24,326 bases of DNA, from NCBI GenBank assembly GCA_964402115.1, contig CAYOBW010000095.1, forward strand, positions 1-24,326. The letters are read 5' to 3'. Numbering within the stretch: position 1 is the stretch's first letter; every line of letters starts with the position of its first letter. This DNA is from CAYOBW01 sp964402115 (lineage in GTDB: Bacteria; Verrucomicrobiota; Kiritimatiellia; UBA8416; CAYOBW01). The position numbers were made by a program, and so were the translations under genes. Below are positions 1 through 9,100 of the stretch, piece by piece. The notes below the pieces were generated by a model. It searched no databases and had not been told where the DNA came from. It worked only from the letters and a program-made list of their open reading frames with translations.

Positions 1-3000
1 CCTCCGCCTCCCGCCGCACCGCCGCCTCACGGGCCGCCCGCTCCGCCTGCTCCGCCGCCTGGCGCTGCGCCTCTGCGGTGGAGCGCGCGCGCTGTTCCGC
101 CTCGACCTGCGCCCGCTGCCGCGCAGCTTCCTCGGCCTGCCGCCGGGCCTCTGCCTCCTGCGCCTGCCGCGCAGCCGCTGCGGTTGCGGCTGGCTGCCGC
201 ACGTCAGCCGGCGGAGCCGCAACCGGCAGCTCCGCGGTGATCGGTTCGTCGTCCAGATCGGGCAGCGGCGTCGGGGAGAAATCGGCCTCGGGGGCGGGTG
301 CCGGCGTCGGGCCGGGCGCAGCCTGCGCCGGCCTGGCCAGCATCGCCGATCGATCAGGCACCTGATCCAGATCAAGCGGCATGGTACGGCTGGTAATCGG
401 TTCCTCCGACACAGCGGCCTGACCGGCAAAGTCGGCGAGCGGAAGAGCCATGGTCTGACCGGTAATCTGCTCTTCGTCAACATCTTGCGACCGCTCCGCT
501 CCACCGCTCAGCGCGTCCCGGACATGGGCTGCCACATCGAGCGCCCGCGTCCGGGCCGTATCGGGCTCAGCGTCGGCCCCGGTCGCCGCCGCACCGGCAG
601 CGGGCTGCCGGCCACGGCGCAAGCCTTCCAGCAGCCCCTTGGCATCGCAGCGGACCGTCGGATCGGTCGCCAGCGCGGCCGTCAGCACAGCACCCAGCGC
701 ACCTTGGGCAGCGGCAGCCTCGCCCGCGCGTTCGCCGGGGGGAGGCTGGCCGGTCAACGCGTGCAACAGGCAAGCGGCCAGCCCGTAGACATCCGCCTTC
801 GGGGTGACCGCCGCCTGCCCGCCGCCGCGCCCTTCCGGGGCCGTGTACGCATCGGCCGGCGGCATGCCAGCCGCGCCGACGTGGCGCACGCCCCAGTCGA
901 GCAGCAGGCTGGAGCCCGGCTGGTCCGGCGCCAGGTAGAGCTGCGCCGGGGTCACGCCACCCGTTACCACCCCGCCGGCATGGAGCGCGGCCAGCGCCTC
1001 GGCGTAACGTTCGAAGGCCGGCAGCAGCACGTCCTGCCGGCCGGCCAGCGGATTCCGCCGCCCGCGCGCCAGGTGCAGCGCCAGCGTCTGCCGTGACCAG
1101 TCCGCGGGCAGCACGGAGGCCAAATCCACGGGTCCCGGCGCCGGCGGCACGACGTAATCCACATACGGCGCCAGCGCCGGGTGCGTGACGCGCAGCAGCT
1201 CGGGCGCCCGCCGCGCCGCCACGGACGGATCGACCGTCACCCGCGAACGCAGGAACGTCACCTCGCGCCCGCCGCGCAGGGGCGTCGCCAGCCAGCGCTC
1301 GCCCAGCGCATCGGTCTCCAGCCGCGCGCCGCGCACGTACGTCTCGCGCACGCCGCGCACCAGGCCTTCGCGGATGCGCAGCAGCGCCTTGCGCATCTCG
1401 TCGGCGCTGTCGAAGCGGTCCTTGGGCCGCCGCTCGAGCGCCCGGCCAACGAGCTTGCGCAGTTCCGGCACGGCGACAAAGACGGGGTGCGCGTAGTTCA
1501 CCTCGGGCGGGTGGCGCGAACGGGTCAGCAGCTCCTTGCGAGCCTCCACCTCGTTGGCTGGCAGACGTGGGAAGGTCGTGGCGCCGGTCAGCGCTTCGTA
1601 AAGGCACAACCCGAGACAGTAGATGTCCCACTGCCTGGTGCCCCGGTCCTGGTCCCAGGCCTCGGGCGGCATGTAGTCCCACGTGCCGGGGATCGCACCG
1701 TGCGTGCGCGTGACATTCTGATCGCGGGCAATGCCGAGGTCGAAGATCTTGGCCTGTTCCGGGTGCCCGGCAGGCGCATACAGGTTATGCGGCTTGAGAT
1801 CGCGGTGAATGATGCCCTTGCCCGTCGTGTGCAAGTGGTGCAGGGCCGCCAGGTAGCGTTCGAAGATCGTCAGGACATCCGCCAGGTCCAGCGCGCCTTC
1901 GTGCGCGATGCGGTGGCGCAGGCTCGAACCCGGCATGCCCTCCAGATACTCCATCACGAGGAAAAGATTGTTATCGCCGCCGTCCTCGGGAACCTCGACA
2001 AAGTCCACGTACTCGCAAATGGCGGGGTGCTTCGACTCCTTGAGGATGTCGGCCTCCCGCACGAAGCGCTCCGGATACCCCGGCGCCTTCAGCCACTTGA
2101 CGGCCACCAGGCGCTTGGTTTCCAGGCAGCGGGCCTTGAAGACCCGCCCGTAACCGCCGCGGTTGATGTACTCGAGAAACTCGTACGTGGCCTTGCCGCG
2201 GTGCACGACGGACTGCCGGCTGATGCGGACGAATTCGTCACGCACCTCGGCGAAAGTCTTGAAGCGGACCTCGCGCGCAGGATTCAGCGCGCAGCGGATG
2301 AAGGTCTCCGCCCGGCGCAGGACGTGAAAGGGGTTCTCCCGCAGTTTCAGCTTCGGCTGTTCGCTGCCATGCCAGCGGCTGACGAAGGCGATTTCCGGCC
2401 GGTCGCCGAGCGGCCCGAAGGGCAGCTCGCCGGTCAGGGCCTGGTAAATGCACGCGCCCATGCTGAAGACGTCGGATTGCTCGTCGCCACGGAAGCCCTC
2501 CTGCAGCACGAAGTCGGGCGCCATGTAGTCGAACGTGCCCTTGAACCCCACGGTCGTGTGGCCGCCGTGCGACCCCAGGCGGCGGGCGATGCCGAAGTCG
2601 ATCAGCTTCACCACGCCCTCGTGCGTGACGATGATGTTCGCCGGCTTCAGGTCACGGTGCACAACCCCCGCCGCGACGGCGAACACCAGGGCGTCGAGGC
2701 ATTGGATGAAGATCTCGCGCACCTTCTCCCAGGGCAGGCCGGACTGGGCGGCCTTGATCGCGAACATCAGATCCTGCCCGTCCAGGTACTCCATCACCAG
2801 GCATTCGCGCTCGTCGAAATCGTATTCCGCGATAAAGGAGTCGCGGTACGTCACGATGTTCGGGTGGCGCAGCGAGCGCAGAATCTCGGCCTGCCGCCGA
2901 AAGAACACATCGGAATCGTCGGCGTCGCTTTCGCGCCGCATGACCTTCAAAGCCACGATTTCGCCGGCGTTGACGCCGCCCGCCGTCTTGAGACAGCGAG

Positions 3001-3088
3001 CCTTGCAGACAAACCCCTCCCCGCCCGGATTGCCAATGCGATCCAGGAGTTCGTAGTTGCCGAACTGTTTGCGGGTCTCGCCGCTCAT
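1..3088 (-). CDS. Triple-domain Ser/Thr protein kinase (two kinases plus a pseudokinase), C-terminus cut off by the window edge
   Basis: At least 1029 residues are visible, read without a stop from the ATG at 3088 to base 1. Domain 1 (about residues 10-285) is a Hanks-type kinase with a Gly-rich loop (IGNPGGEG), Lys48, HRDLKPAN at 144-151 and DFG at 164-166. Domain 2 (about 300-570) has GGYGRV, Lys331, HRDLKPHN from 428 and DLG at 450-452, followed by GTWDYMPPE. Domain 3 (about 585-822) keeps the C-lobe outline (DWG 731-733, APE, DVYGLA and a final DPTVRCDA) but has TGGVTPAQ at 709-716 where HRDLKPxN should be, and no recognisable Gly loop or Lys; I call it a pseudokinase. A Pro/Thr linker and an Ala/Glu/Arg coiled coil follow. 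No membrane span is visible. The gene starts 23 bp after the PP2C stop, with AGGCG upstream, and is last in the visible operon. Its substrates are unknown; the PP2C is the obvious antagonist. Confidence 0.9.
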   Translation of the reverse strand, partial: MSGETRKQFGNYELLDRIGNPGGEGFVCKARCLKTAGGVNAGEIVALKVMRRESDADDSDVFFRRQAEILRSLRHPNIVTYRDSFIAEYDFDERECLVMEYLDGQDLMFAIKAAQSGLPWEKVREIFIQCLDALVFAVAAGVVHRDLKPANIIVTHEGVVKLIDFGIARRLGSHGGHTTVGFKGTFDYMAPDFVLQEGFRGDEQSDVFSMGACIYQALTGELPFGPLGDRPEIAFVSRWHGSEQPKLKLRENPFHVLRRAETFIRCALNPAREVRFKTFAEVRDEFVRISRQSVVHRGKATYEFLEYINRGGYGRVFKARCLETKRLVAVKWLKAPGYPERFVREADILKESKHPAICEYVDFVEVPEDGGDNNLFLVMEYLEGMPGSSLRHRIAHEGALDLADVLTIFERYLAALHHLHTTGKGIIHRDLKPHNLYAPAGHPEQAKIFDLGIARDQNVTRTHGAIPGTWDYMPPEAWDQDRGTRQWDIYCLGLCLYEALTGATTFPRLPANEVEARKELLTRSRHPPEVNYAHPVFVAVPELRKLVGRALERRPKDRFDSADEMRKALLRIREGLVRGVRETYVRGARLETDALGERWLATPLRGGREVTFLRSRVTVDPSVAARRAPELLRVTHPALAPYVDYVVPPAPGPVDLASVLPADWSRQTLALHLARGRRNPLAGRQDVLLPAFERYAEALAALHAGGVVTGGVTPAQLYLAPDQPGSSLLLDWGVRHVGAAGMPPADAYTAPEGRGGGQAAVTPKADVYGLAACLLHALTGQPPPGERAGEAAAAQGALGAVLTAALATDPTVRCDAKGLLEGLRRGRQPAAGAAATGADAEPDTARTRALDVAAHVRDALSGGAERSQDVDEEQITGQTMALPLADFAGQAAVSEEPITSRTMPLDLDQVPDRSAMLARPAQAAPGPTPAPAPEADFSPTPLPDLDDEPITAELPVAAPPADVRQPAATAAAARQAQEAEARRQAEEAARQRAQVEAEQRARSTAEAQRQAAEQAERAAREAAVRREAE

Positions 3089-3111
3089 CTGCGCCTAAAG
3101 CACCCTCGCCG

Positions 3112-5289
3112 TCACCGGCGTCCCTTTGCCTGCCCGGACTGGAAGTCGTCCACGTCCCGAAGAAGCTGACCGATAATATCGAAGTCCGCCTGTTTGACCC
3201 AGTCTTGAATCTGGTCCAGCATGAAAAGCCGGTCGTCAAGCCGTTGCAGTTGCACATCCAACGCCTTGCGCTGCTGCGCCGCGGACGTGGAGTCCTCGCG
3301 CGGCCGCGGTTCGGTCAACCGGTACTGCTGCATCTCCATGAGGCGGGCCTTCAGCGTCAACTGCACGCTGTGCGCCTGCCGCCCGGCCTCCTGCATGCCG
3401 GACTGAACCTGGGCGGGGATCGGCGCGGCGGCGGAGACGCCTGCGGCATCGACCTGGCTGACCCAGTCCCGCACGACAGCCAGATGCTGGCGGAGATCCT
3501 TGACCGCGCCCGGCAGGGCCGCCATGTCAGCCTCGCGCGGATCGCCGGGACGGATGCCCATGAAGGCCGCCAGGGAGGCGACGGTACGCTCCGGATCCAG
3601 GCCGAAGACGGCCACGGCGCGCCCTTGCAGACCTACGAAATCCTTCACCGGCTGCAGGCTGGCGGCCCGCTCGCGGGCCAGCCGCGCGGTTTCGTCGGCC
3701 TGCCGTTTGGCCTCGGCTTCGCGCGCCTCCCGCGCCCGCGTCTCCTCCGCCGCGCGTCGCGCTTCCGCCGCCTGGGCCTGGCGGGCGGCTTCCGCTTCCT
3801 GCGCCTGCCGCGCCGTTTCCGCTTCCGCCTTGCGCCTGTCGTCCGCTTCCCGGGCCTGCCGCGCGGCCTCGACCGCTGCCGCCGCCTGGCGGGCCTCCGC
3901 TGCGCGGGCCTCACGGGCGCGCGCCTCTTCAGCCAGCCGCTGCACTTCCGCCTCCTGGGCCTGGCGGGCGGCGTCAGCCTCGCGGGCCAGCCGCGTCTGC
4001 TCTGCCTCCGCCTCGGCCTTGCGCTTGTCGTCCGCTGCGCGGGCCAGCCGCGCAGTCTCGGCCGCTGCCGCCGCCTGGCGGGCCTCCTCTGCGCGCGCCT
4101 CCCGCGCCCGGGCCTCCGCCACCACACGCTGCGCGTCCGCTTCCTGCGCCGGCACGACTGGCGCGGTCCCGGCTGTCACGGCCGGCGGTTGTCCGGTCGT
4201 GGCCCCGGCCGGCGGGGGCTGGGGAGCCGTCGGCCGCGCGTCTTCGGTGGGCAGATGCCTGACCGCCATGACAGCCAGCACGAGCAACACGACCAGCGCG
4301 CCACCGCCCAACCAGAGGCGCCTGCCGCCGGGCGCCGGGCGCTCTGGCGCGGCGTCGACTTGCGGAGTGGCGCCGACGAGCGGCTTGTCGTCCGTGTGCG
4401 GAGTGGGCGTGTCCTCCTGCCTGGCCGCCAGCTCGGCTGCCACCCCGGCCGCCACGGACACGTTTTCGACCAGTCCCCGGGGGGGCGCCACTTCGGCGGT
4501 CACCCGCTCGGCATCCTGCCCGGCCGTCTCCGCCAGCGGGGCGGGCAACGGTCCGACTTTCACGAGCACCACGCTGACATTGTCCTCGCCGCCCGCGGCG
4601 TTGGCCTCGTCCACCAACCGCCGGGCCAGCTTCTCGGCACTGTCCTCGCGACCCTTGACCAGCAGCTTGCGCAGCGCCGCGTCAGGCACCATGCGCGTGA
4701 GGCCGTCCGAGCAGACCAGGAAGATGTCGCCCTCCTGCACGTCGGTCACATCCTCGTCCAGCTCCACGGCCTCGCGCAGCCCCACCGCCCGCGTGACCAC
4801 GTTGCGGAACATGGCGGCCACTTCCTTCTCGTCGTGAAGGCCCAGTTCCGCCATGATGGAGTGGTCCTTCATCAACTGCTCCAGCTTGCCTCCGCGCAGC
4901 CGGTAGGCCCGGCTGTCGCCGGCATGGAGCGCACGGACCTGGGTGGGCGTCCGCCCGTTGAACAGCAGCAGCACAACAGTCGTGCCGGTGCCCACAGCGC
5001 CCTTGCTGTCGGCCCGCTGCTTGATCCACCGGCTGGCGGCATTCACGGCCACGCGCACATCGCGCACCGCTGCCGTCGGCGACACGCCGCCCGGGGCCTG
5101 GGCGCGCAGCGCGTTCCGCAGCTCATTGACCACAGCCTGGCTGGCGACTTCGCCATCCTCCACGCCACCCATGCCGTCAGCCACACAGAACAGGCCGTTC
5201 GACGGAAGGCGCAGCACCGCGTCCTCGTTATTCTTGCGCTTTCTGCCCACGTCGGTGACGTCGAAGGATTCCAGATGTTCAAACGCCAT
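3112..5289 (-). CDS. Membrane-anchored PP2C-type Ser/Thr phosphatase with coiled-coil stalk
   Basis: This 725-residue protein should dephosphorylate Ser/Thr phosphoproteins using two bound metal ions. The N-terminal PP2C domain (about 1-245) has all the usual motifs: NED at 21-23, VADGMGG at 36-42, GTGTT, AGDSRAYR, CSDGLT and GGEDNVS, so the metal-binding aspartates are intact. A linker leads to one hydrophobic span at about 327-347 (LGGGALVVLLVLAVMAV), which predicts a cytoplasmic enzyme domain and an outside C-terminus. Beyond it come a Pro-rich stretch, a strongly charged Ala/Arg/Glu coiled coil (about 392-545) built from tandem repeats, and a helical C-terminal domain (about 545-725) that I do not recognise. 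The start is supported by GAGGTG at a good distance. It lies between the lipoprotein (72 bp upstream) and the triple kinase (23 bp downstream), so it is probably the eraser for both kinases. A PP2C with a long extracytoplasmic stalk is unusual; most are soluble. Confidence 0.93.
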   Translation of the reverse strand: MAFEHLESFDVTDVGRKRKNNEDAVLRLPSNGLFCVADGMGGVEDGEVASQAVVNELRNALRAQAPGGVSPTAAVRDVRVAVNAASRWIKQRADSKGAVGTGTTVVLLLFNGRTPTQVRALHAGDSRAYRLRGGKLEQLMKDHSIMAELGLHDEKEVAAMFRNVVTRAVGLREAVELDEDVTDVQEGDIFLVCSDGLTRMVPDAALRKLLVKGREDSAEKLARRLVDEANAAGGEDNVSVVLVKVGPLPAPLAETAGQDAERVTAEVAPPRGLVENVSVAAGVAAELAARQEDTPTPHTDDKPLVGATPQVDAAPERPAPGGRRLWLGGGALVVLLVLAVMAVRHLPTEDARPTAPQPPPAGATTGQPPAVTAGTAPVVPAQEADAQRVVAEARAREARAEEARQAAAAAETARLARAADDKRKAEAEAEQTRLAREADAARQAQEAEVQRLAEEARAREARAAEARQAAAAVEAARQAREADDRRKAEAETARQAQEAEAARQAQAAEARRAAEETRAREAREAEAKRQADETARLARERAASLQPVKDFVGLQGRAVAVFGLDPERTVASLAAFMGIRPGDPREADMAALPGAVKDLRQHLAVVRDWVSQVDAAGVSAAAPIPAQVQSGMQEAGRQAHSVQLTLKARLMEMQQYRLTEPRPREDSTSAAQQRKALDVQLQRLDDRLFMLDQIQDWVKQADFDIIGQLLRDVDDFQSGQAKGRR
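3655..4116 (-). repeat. Tandem ~60-residue coiled-coil repeat inside the PP2C gene
   Basis: About two and a half tandem copies of a 61-63 residue unit, each beginning E-[AT]-R-A-R-E-A-R. Unit A is residues 392-454, unit B 455-515 and a partial unit C 516-545. Units A and B share EARAREAR, EARQAAAA, ADD-[KR]-RKAEAE and RQAQEAE in the same order. The pattern resembles TolA-like stalks. The triple kinase has a similar low-complexity coiled coil near the left edge. Confidence 0.75.
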
Positions 5290-5361
5290 GGTTCACCTCG
5301 CCCTTGTTGCCTGCCAGCGCCGGCACCTCGCACACACCTTCCCGCGCGGACACCGCCCGCC

Positions 5362-6162
5362 TTACTGGGACTCCATGTAGCCGGCCAGCCCGAAGGAGTA
5401 GGCCCGGTTGTGGCGCGCGGCGGGCAGCGGCAGCGTCACGGAACCGTTCAGTTTGGCGCGCCCCGGCACCGCCGCGACGGCCCCCGTGTCGGTGTCGTCG
5501 TAGGGAATCGGCAGCCCCGCCGGCCCGTACACGCCAAACAGGTCGCCAGCCCGCACCACGAAGGGTACGGCAAATTCCCAGGTCTGCAGCCCATCGCCCT
5601 CGGCCGACAACTCGTTGCTGATCCAGGCGATCTTGTAGCCCTTCTCGGGCTCCGGACGCAACACGAAGAATTGCACCTTGCAGGGCCCGGTGGTGTAAGC
5701 GCGCCCGCTCGTCACGGTGCCGCCCGTGGCCAGCGCGTGCGACGTGTCCACCAGCATGATCTCGGCGGCGGCCTCGTCGGTGGGCGTCAGGGCCCGCTTG
5801 CACACCTCGCTGCCGAGCAGGTCCGCCGGCACGGTGCGCTGGTAGGACTGTTTGAGGCTGATCACGACGTCGTCCTGGAACTGGCGCACCCCCTTGCGGA
5901 GGGCCTGGATCTCGCCAAGGCGCTGTTCTTTTTCCGCCAGCAGGACCTTGGAGCGCCGGGTGAAGTACTCCGTCTCGGTCTTCTGGAAGCGCAAGTCCGA
6001 ATCCAACTGGGCGTTCTCGCGCTTTGCATTGTCCAACTGGGTCTTCAGCCCCTGGTTCTCGGCCGTGAGTTGCGCCACCTTGGCGTCCGGCGTCGCACAG
6101 CCTGCCAGCCCGAGCGTCACGCCCGCCAGCACACTTATCGTCAAGCCCCCACGCTGTCTCAT
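5362..6162 (-). CDS. Lipoprotein with coiled coil and unknown C-terminal domain
   Basis: This 266-residue protein has a lipoprotein signal peptide with lipobox LAGC, so the mature protein starts at Cys22 carrying lipid. Position +2 is Ala, not Asp, which by the usual rule predicts the outer membrane. Residues about 28-115 form a heptad-like coiled coil rich in Q, E, K and L. Residues about 120-266 look like a beta-rich globular domain of a family I do not recognise, with a Cys pair (in SEVCKRA and TGPCKV) that could form a disulfide. The start is firm: AAAGGAGG lies 5 bases upstream of the ATG. It is 24 bp behind the receptor kinase and ahead of the PP2C, so it is co-transcribed with them. 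I infer that it is the outer-membrane partner, perhaps touching the extracytoplasmic parts of the kinase or PP2C by coiled-coil contacts; nothing in the sequence proves that. Confidence 0.85.
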   Translation of the reverse strand: MRQRGGLTISVLAGVTLGLAGCATPDAKVAQLTAENQGLKTQLDNAKRENAQLDSDLRFQKTETEYFTRRSKVLLAEKEQRLGEIQALRKGVRQFQDDVVISLKQSYQRTVPADLLGSEVCKRALTPTDEAAAEIMLVDTSHALATGGTVTSGRAYTTGPCKVQFFVLRPEPEKGYKIAWISNELSAEGDGLQTWEFAVPFVVRAGDLFGVYGPAGLPIPYDDTDTGAVAAVPGRAKLNGSVTLPLPAARHNRAYSFGLAGYMESQ

Positions 6163-6186
6163 GTTGCCCTCCTTTATCGTCGTTGT

Positions 6187-9100
6187 CTACAGGGCCTTGC
6201 CCACCTGCCCATCCGCCGGTCCGGCGCCGGCGCTTTCACCTGTCACCGCTTCCGTTCTGCCGTTGCCGTTCGCCAGTTCCATGCGCGCCACCTCCGCCTG
6301 GAGCCACGGCAGCGCCGCGAGGCCCGCCTGCTCAGCCGGCGAGAACTCGAAGATCGCGGCCCGGCTGAACGGGGGATGGCAAAGCTGACAGACAGTCTGC
6401 CGGAGGGGATCCGTCTCGGTCAGGCCGGCTACCCGCTCCGTGCTGGCCTGCACCCGGAAGAGCATCGTCAGGAACTCGTGGCGGGTGACCGTCTGCTGGG
6501 CGGGTGACCGGCTCATGCAGGCCGCGCTCACCGTCCATTGCGCCTGCGTGACCAACTGCGCATGGATGACGTCCCAGACCGCCGCGCGCACCTGTTCGCC
6601 CAACGGCGCCTCGACCCCCTGCGCCGCCGTCCACAGCGAACCGACCGCCGCCACGAACTGCTGAATGGGCTTGTCGTCCACGAAGCAGTTCTGCAGCTCC
6701 AACCCGGCCCGCACGACCGCGGCCTGCTCGAGCAGGCCGTCGAAGGCGGCCTGCGAAACCGGGGCTCCGGCCGGTACGGCACAGGTGCGCTCGCCGCCGC
6801 GGATGGCTGCCACGAGCCGGCCGCCCAGGTCGAGCGCATCGACCTCTGCCAGCGCGGTCTTGTACGCATCCCCGACCACCCGCACCACGTCCGGCGCGTC
6901 CGCGGGCAACCCCCGCAGGGCATCGCGCGCCGGGTTGCCCGTGGCGCCCTGCCGCGCGGCGGAGACGGCGGCATCGCGCAGCCGTTCCAGCTCGCGCGTG
7001 GCGCGGCTCTGCAGCGCGTCGTCGGCCTTGCGCAGCTGGGCGTCGCGCTCCTCGGCCGGCAGGCCGGTCCAGGACCGCCCGCGCAGCCGCTGCAGGCCCG
7101 CGAAGGCGGCCTGCAGCCGTTGCGCCTCCGGCCGCGGGTCGTTCGGCACGACACGGATCAACTCCTGCAGGCCCGATTCGAACGCCGCGCGCCCCACCGT
7201 CCAGCCGTCGAAAAGCGCCACGGTGCGCTGGTAATCCTCGCGCGCCAGGGCGACCAATTCAGGCATGCCGGCGTTCAGCTGGGCCAGGCGGGCCTGCCAG
7301 GGCGCCAGGTCGCCCCGCTGGTCGAAAACCCGCCGGGCAGCGTCGCTCAGCTGGCGGAAGTGTTCGACCACCGCCTGCTGCAGCTGGCGATCCAGGAGCG
7401 CAAGTTTCTCGTCGCGCTCGGCCGCGGTCACCTCCCGCCAGTCGCGGCCTCGCGCGTCGGCCAGGCGCCGGGCCAGCGCCTGCAGGTGCGCGGCGTGTTG
7501 CTCCAGGGGCACGGCCCGGGCCAGGTCCGCGCGCAAGCCAGCCAGGGCGTCGCTGAAGGCCTTGCGTGCGCTTGCCAGATTCCGCAGCGCCGCGCCGGCC
7601 TCGACCGGGCGGGCGCCGGCCAGGCGGGCGAGCGTCGGCGCCGTCCGGGGCAGGTCGGTCAGCCGCTGCAGCGCGCCGGTCGCCTCGCCCCCCGCGCGAA
7701 TCTGCCGCAGTCCATCCTCGCGCCACGCATCGAGCCAGGCGCCCACGGCGTTGGCCAGCGCATTCGAAAGGGCGGCGAGCTGCGTGCTGCGTTGCCCGGC
7801 ATCGGCCGGCGGCCAGGTGGTCGCGACCAGGTTGGTGTACGCGCGCGCCGCCACGTCGAGGGCCGCGAAATCCGCGCCGTTTGTGCCAGGCTTCACGGGA
7901 ATCCGAACCAGCAGGCGTTCGGCCTGCGCGGCCGGTCCGTTTGTTGCTGGCGAAGCTGGCGTCGGCACAGGTGGCGGGACGACCCGCGCAACCTCCGCGG
8001 TAACAGCCGGGACGACCACGACCGGCGCGGGCAGCTCGAGCGGCTCGGTCTCAGGCGGGGGCGGCTGGGGCTTGGCCACAAACCCGTTGGTCACGCCGGC
8101 CGTGGTCGCCGACGGCGGCACAACCGCGCCCCCGGTCGCGACCTCGATGCCGTTGGTCACCCTCACGGACGCGGTTGGCTGTTTAACGGGCGCTTCGCCG
8201 CCCCGGTGCGTCGTCCACCAGTAGCCGCCGCCCGCCGCGGCTGCCGCGCAAGCGGCCGCAGCCAGCCAGCCGCTGCCAGCCCCCCGGCGGGCCGGCGGCG
8301 GGCTGGCGGGCACCGGGGTTCCCGACACATGGGTCAGCGGTGGGGAGGGCAGGACGGGGGTCTGCGCAGGCCGCTCCATGGGGGGCATGGTGGGCGTGGT
8401 GAACTCCGCGGAGATACCCGCACCGGACGGCCGCGTGGGGAACTCCGTCACCTTGGCGGGCATTTGTCCGCTGGCCAGCCCCGCCTGCAGGTCCACGCGC
8501 ATGTCGTCGGCGGCCTGGTAGCGCCTGCGCCTGTCGCGCTCGAGACACCGCCGGACGATCGCCGCCAGCCAGGGGTACTCCTGGAACACGGCGTGGCTGA
8601 AATCGATGGGCGTCGGCTTCTTGATGCGATTGACCAGCTCGACGATCGCCTCGCGATCCGCCAGCGGCAGGCGCGGGAGCGCGGGCAGGCCCACGACCGC
8701 CTCGTAGAGGGCCAGGCCGAGGGCGTACAGGTCCGAAGCCGGCGAGCCGCGCTGCGTGGGGTCGGAGAAGAACTCCGGCGCCATGTAGTCCCAGGTGCCC
8801 GGCACGATGCCGCCGGTCTGCGTCCCGCTCACGTCGCGGGCCACGCCCAGATCGATCAGCTTGCCGCCCTGCGGATGGCCGCGGGGGGCATAGAGGTTGC
8901 CGGGCTTGATGTCGCGGTGAATGATGTGCTGGTCGTGCAGGTACTGCAGGCCGTTCAGGTAGCCGACGAAGAGCGGCACCATCTCATCCACGTCCAGCCC
9001 GGCGCCCGCGGCCTTGATGCGCCCGGTCAGCGCCCAGTCCGGCATGCCTTCCAGCAGCTCCATCACGAGGAACATCTGCTCGTCGGCGGCGGCGCTCTTG

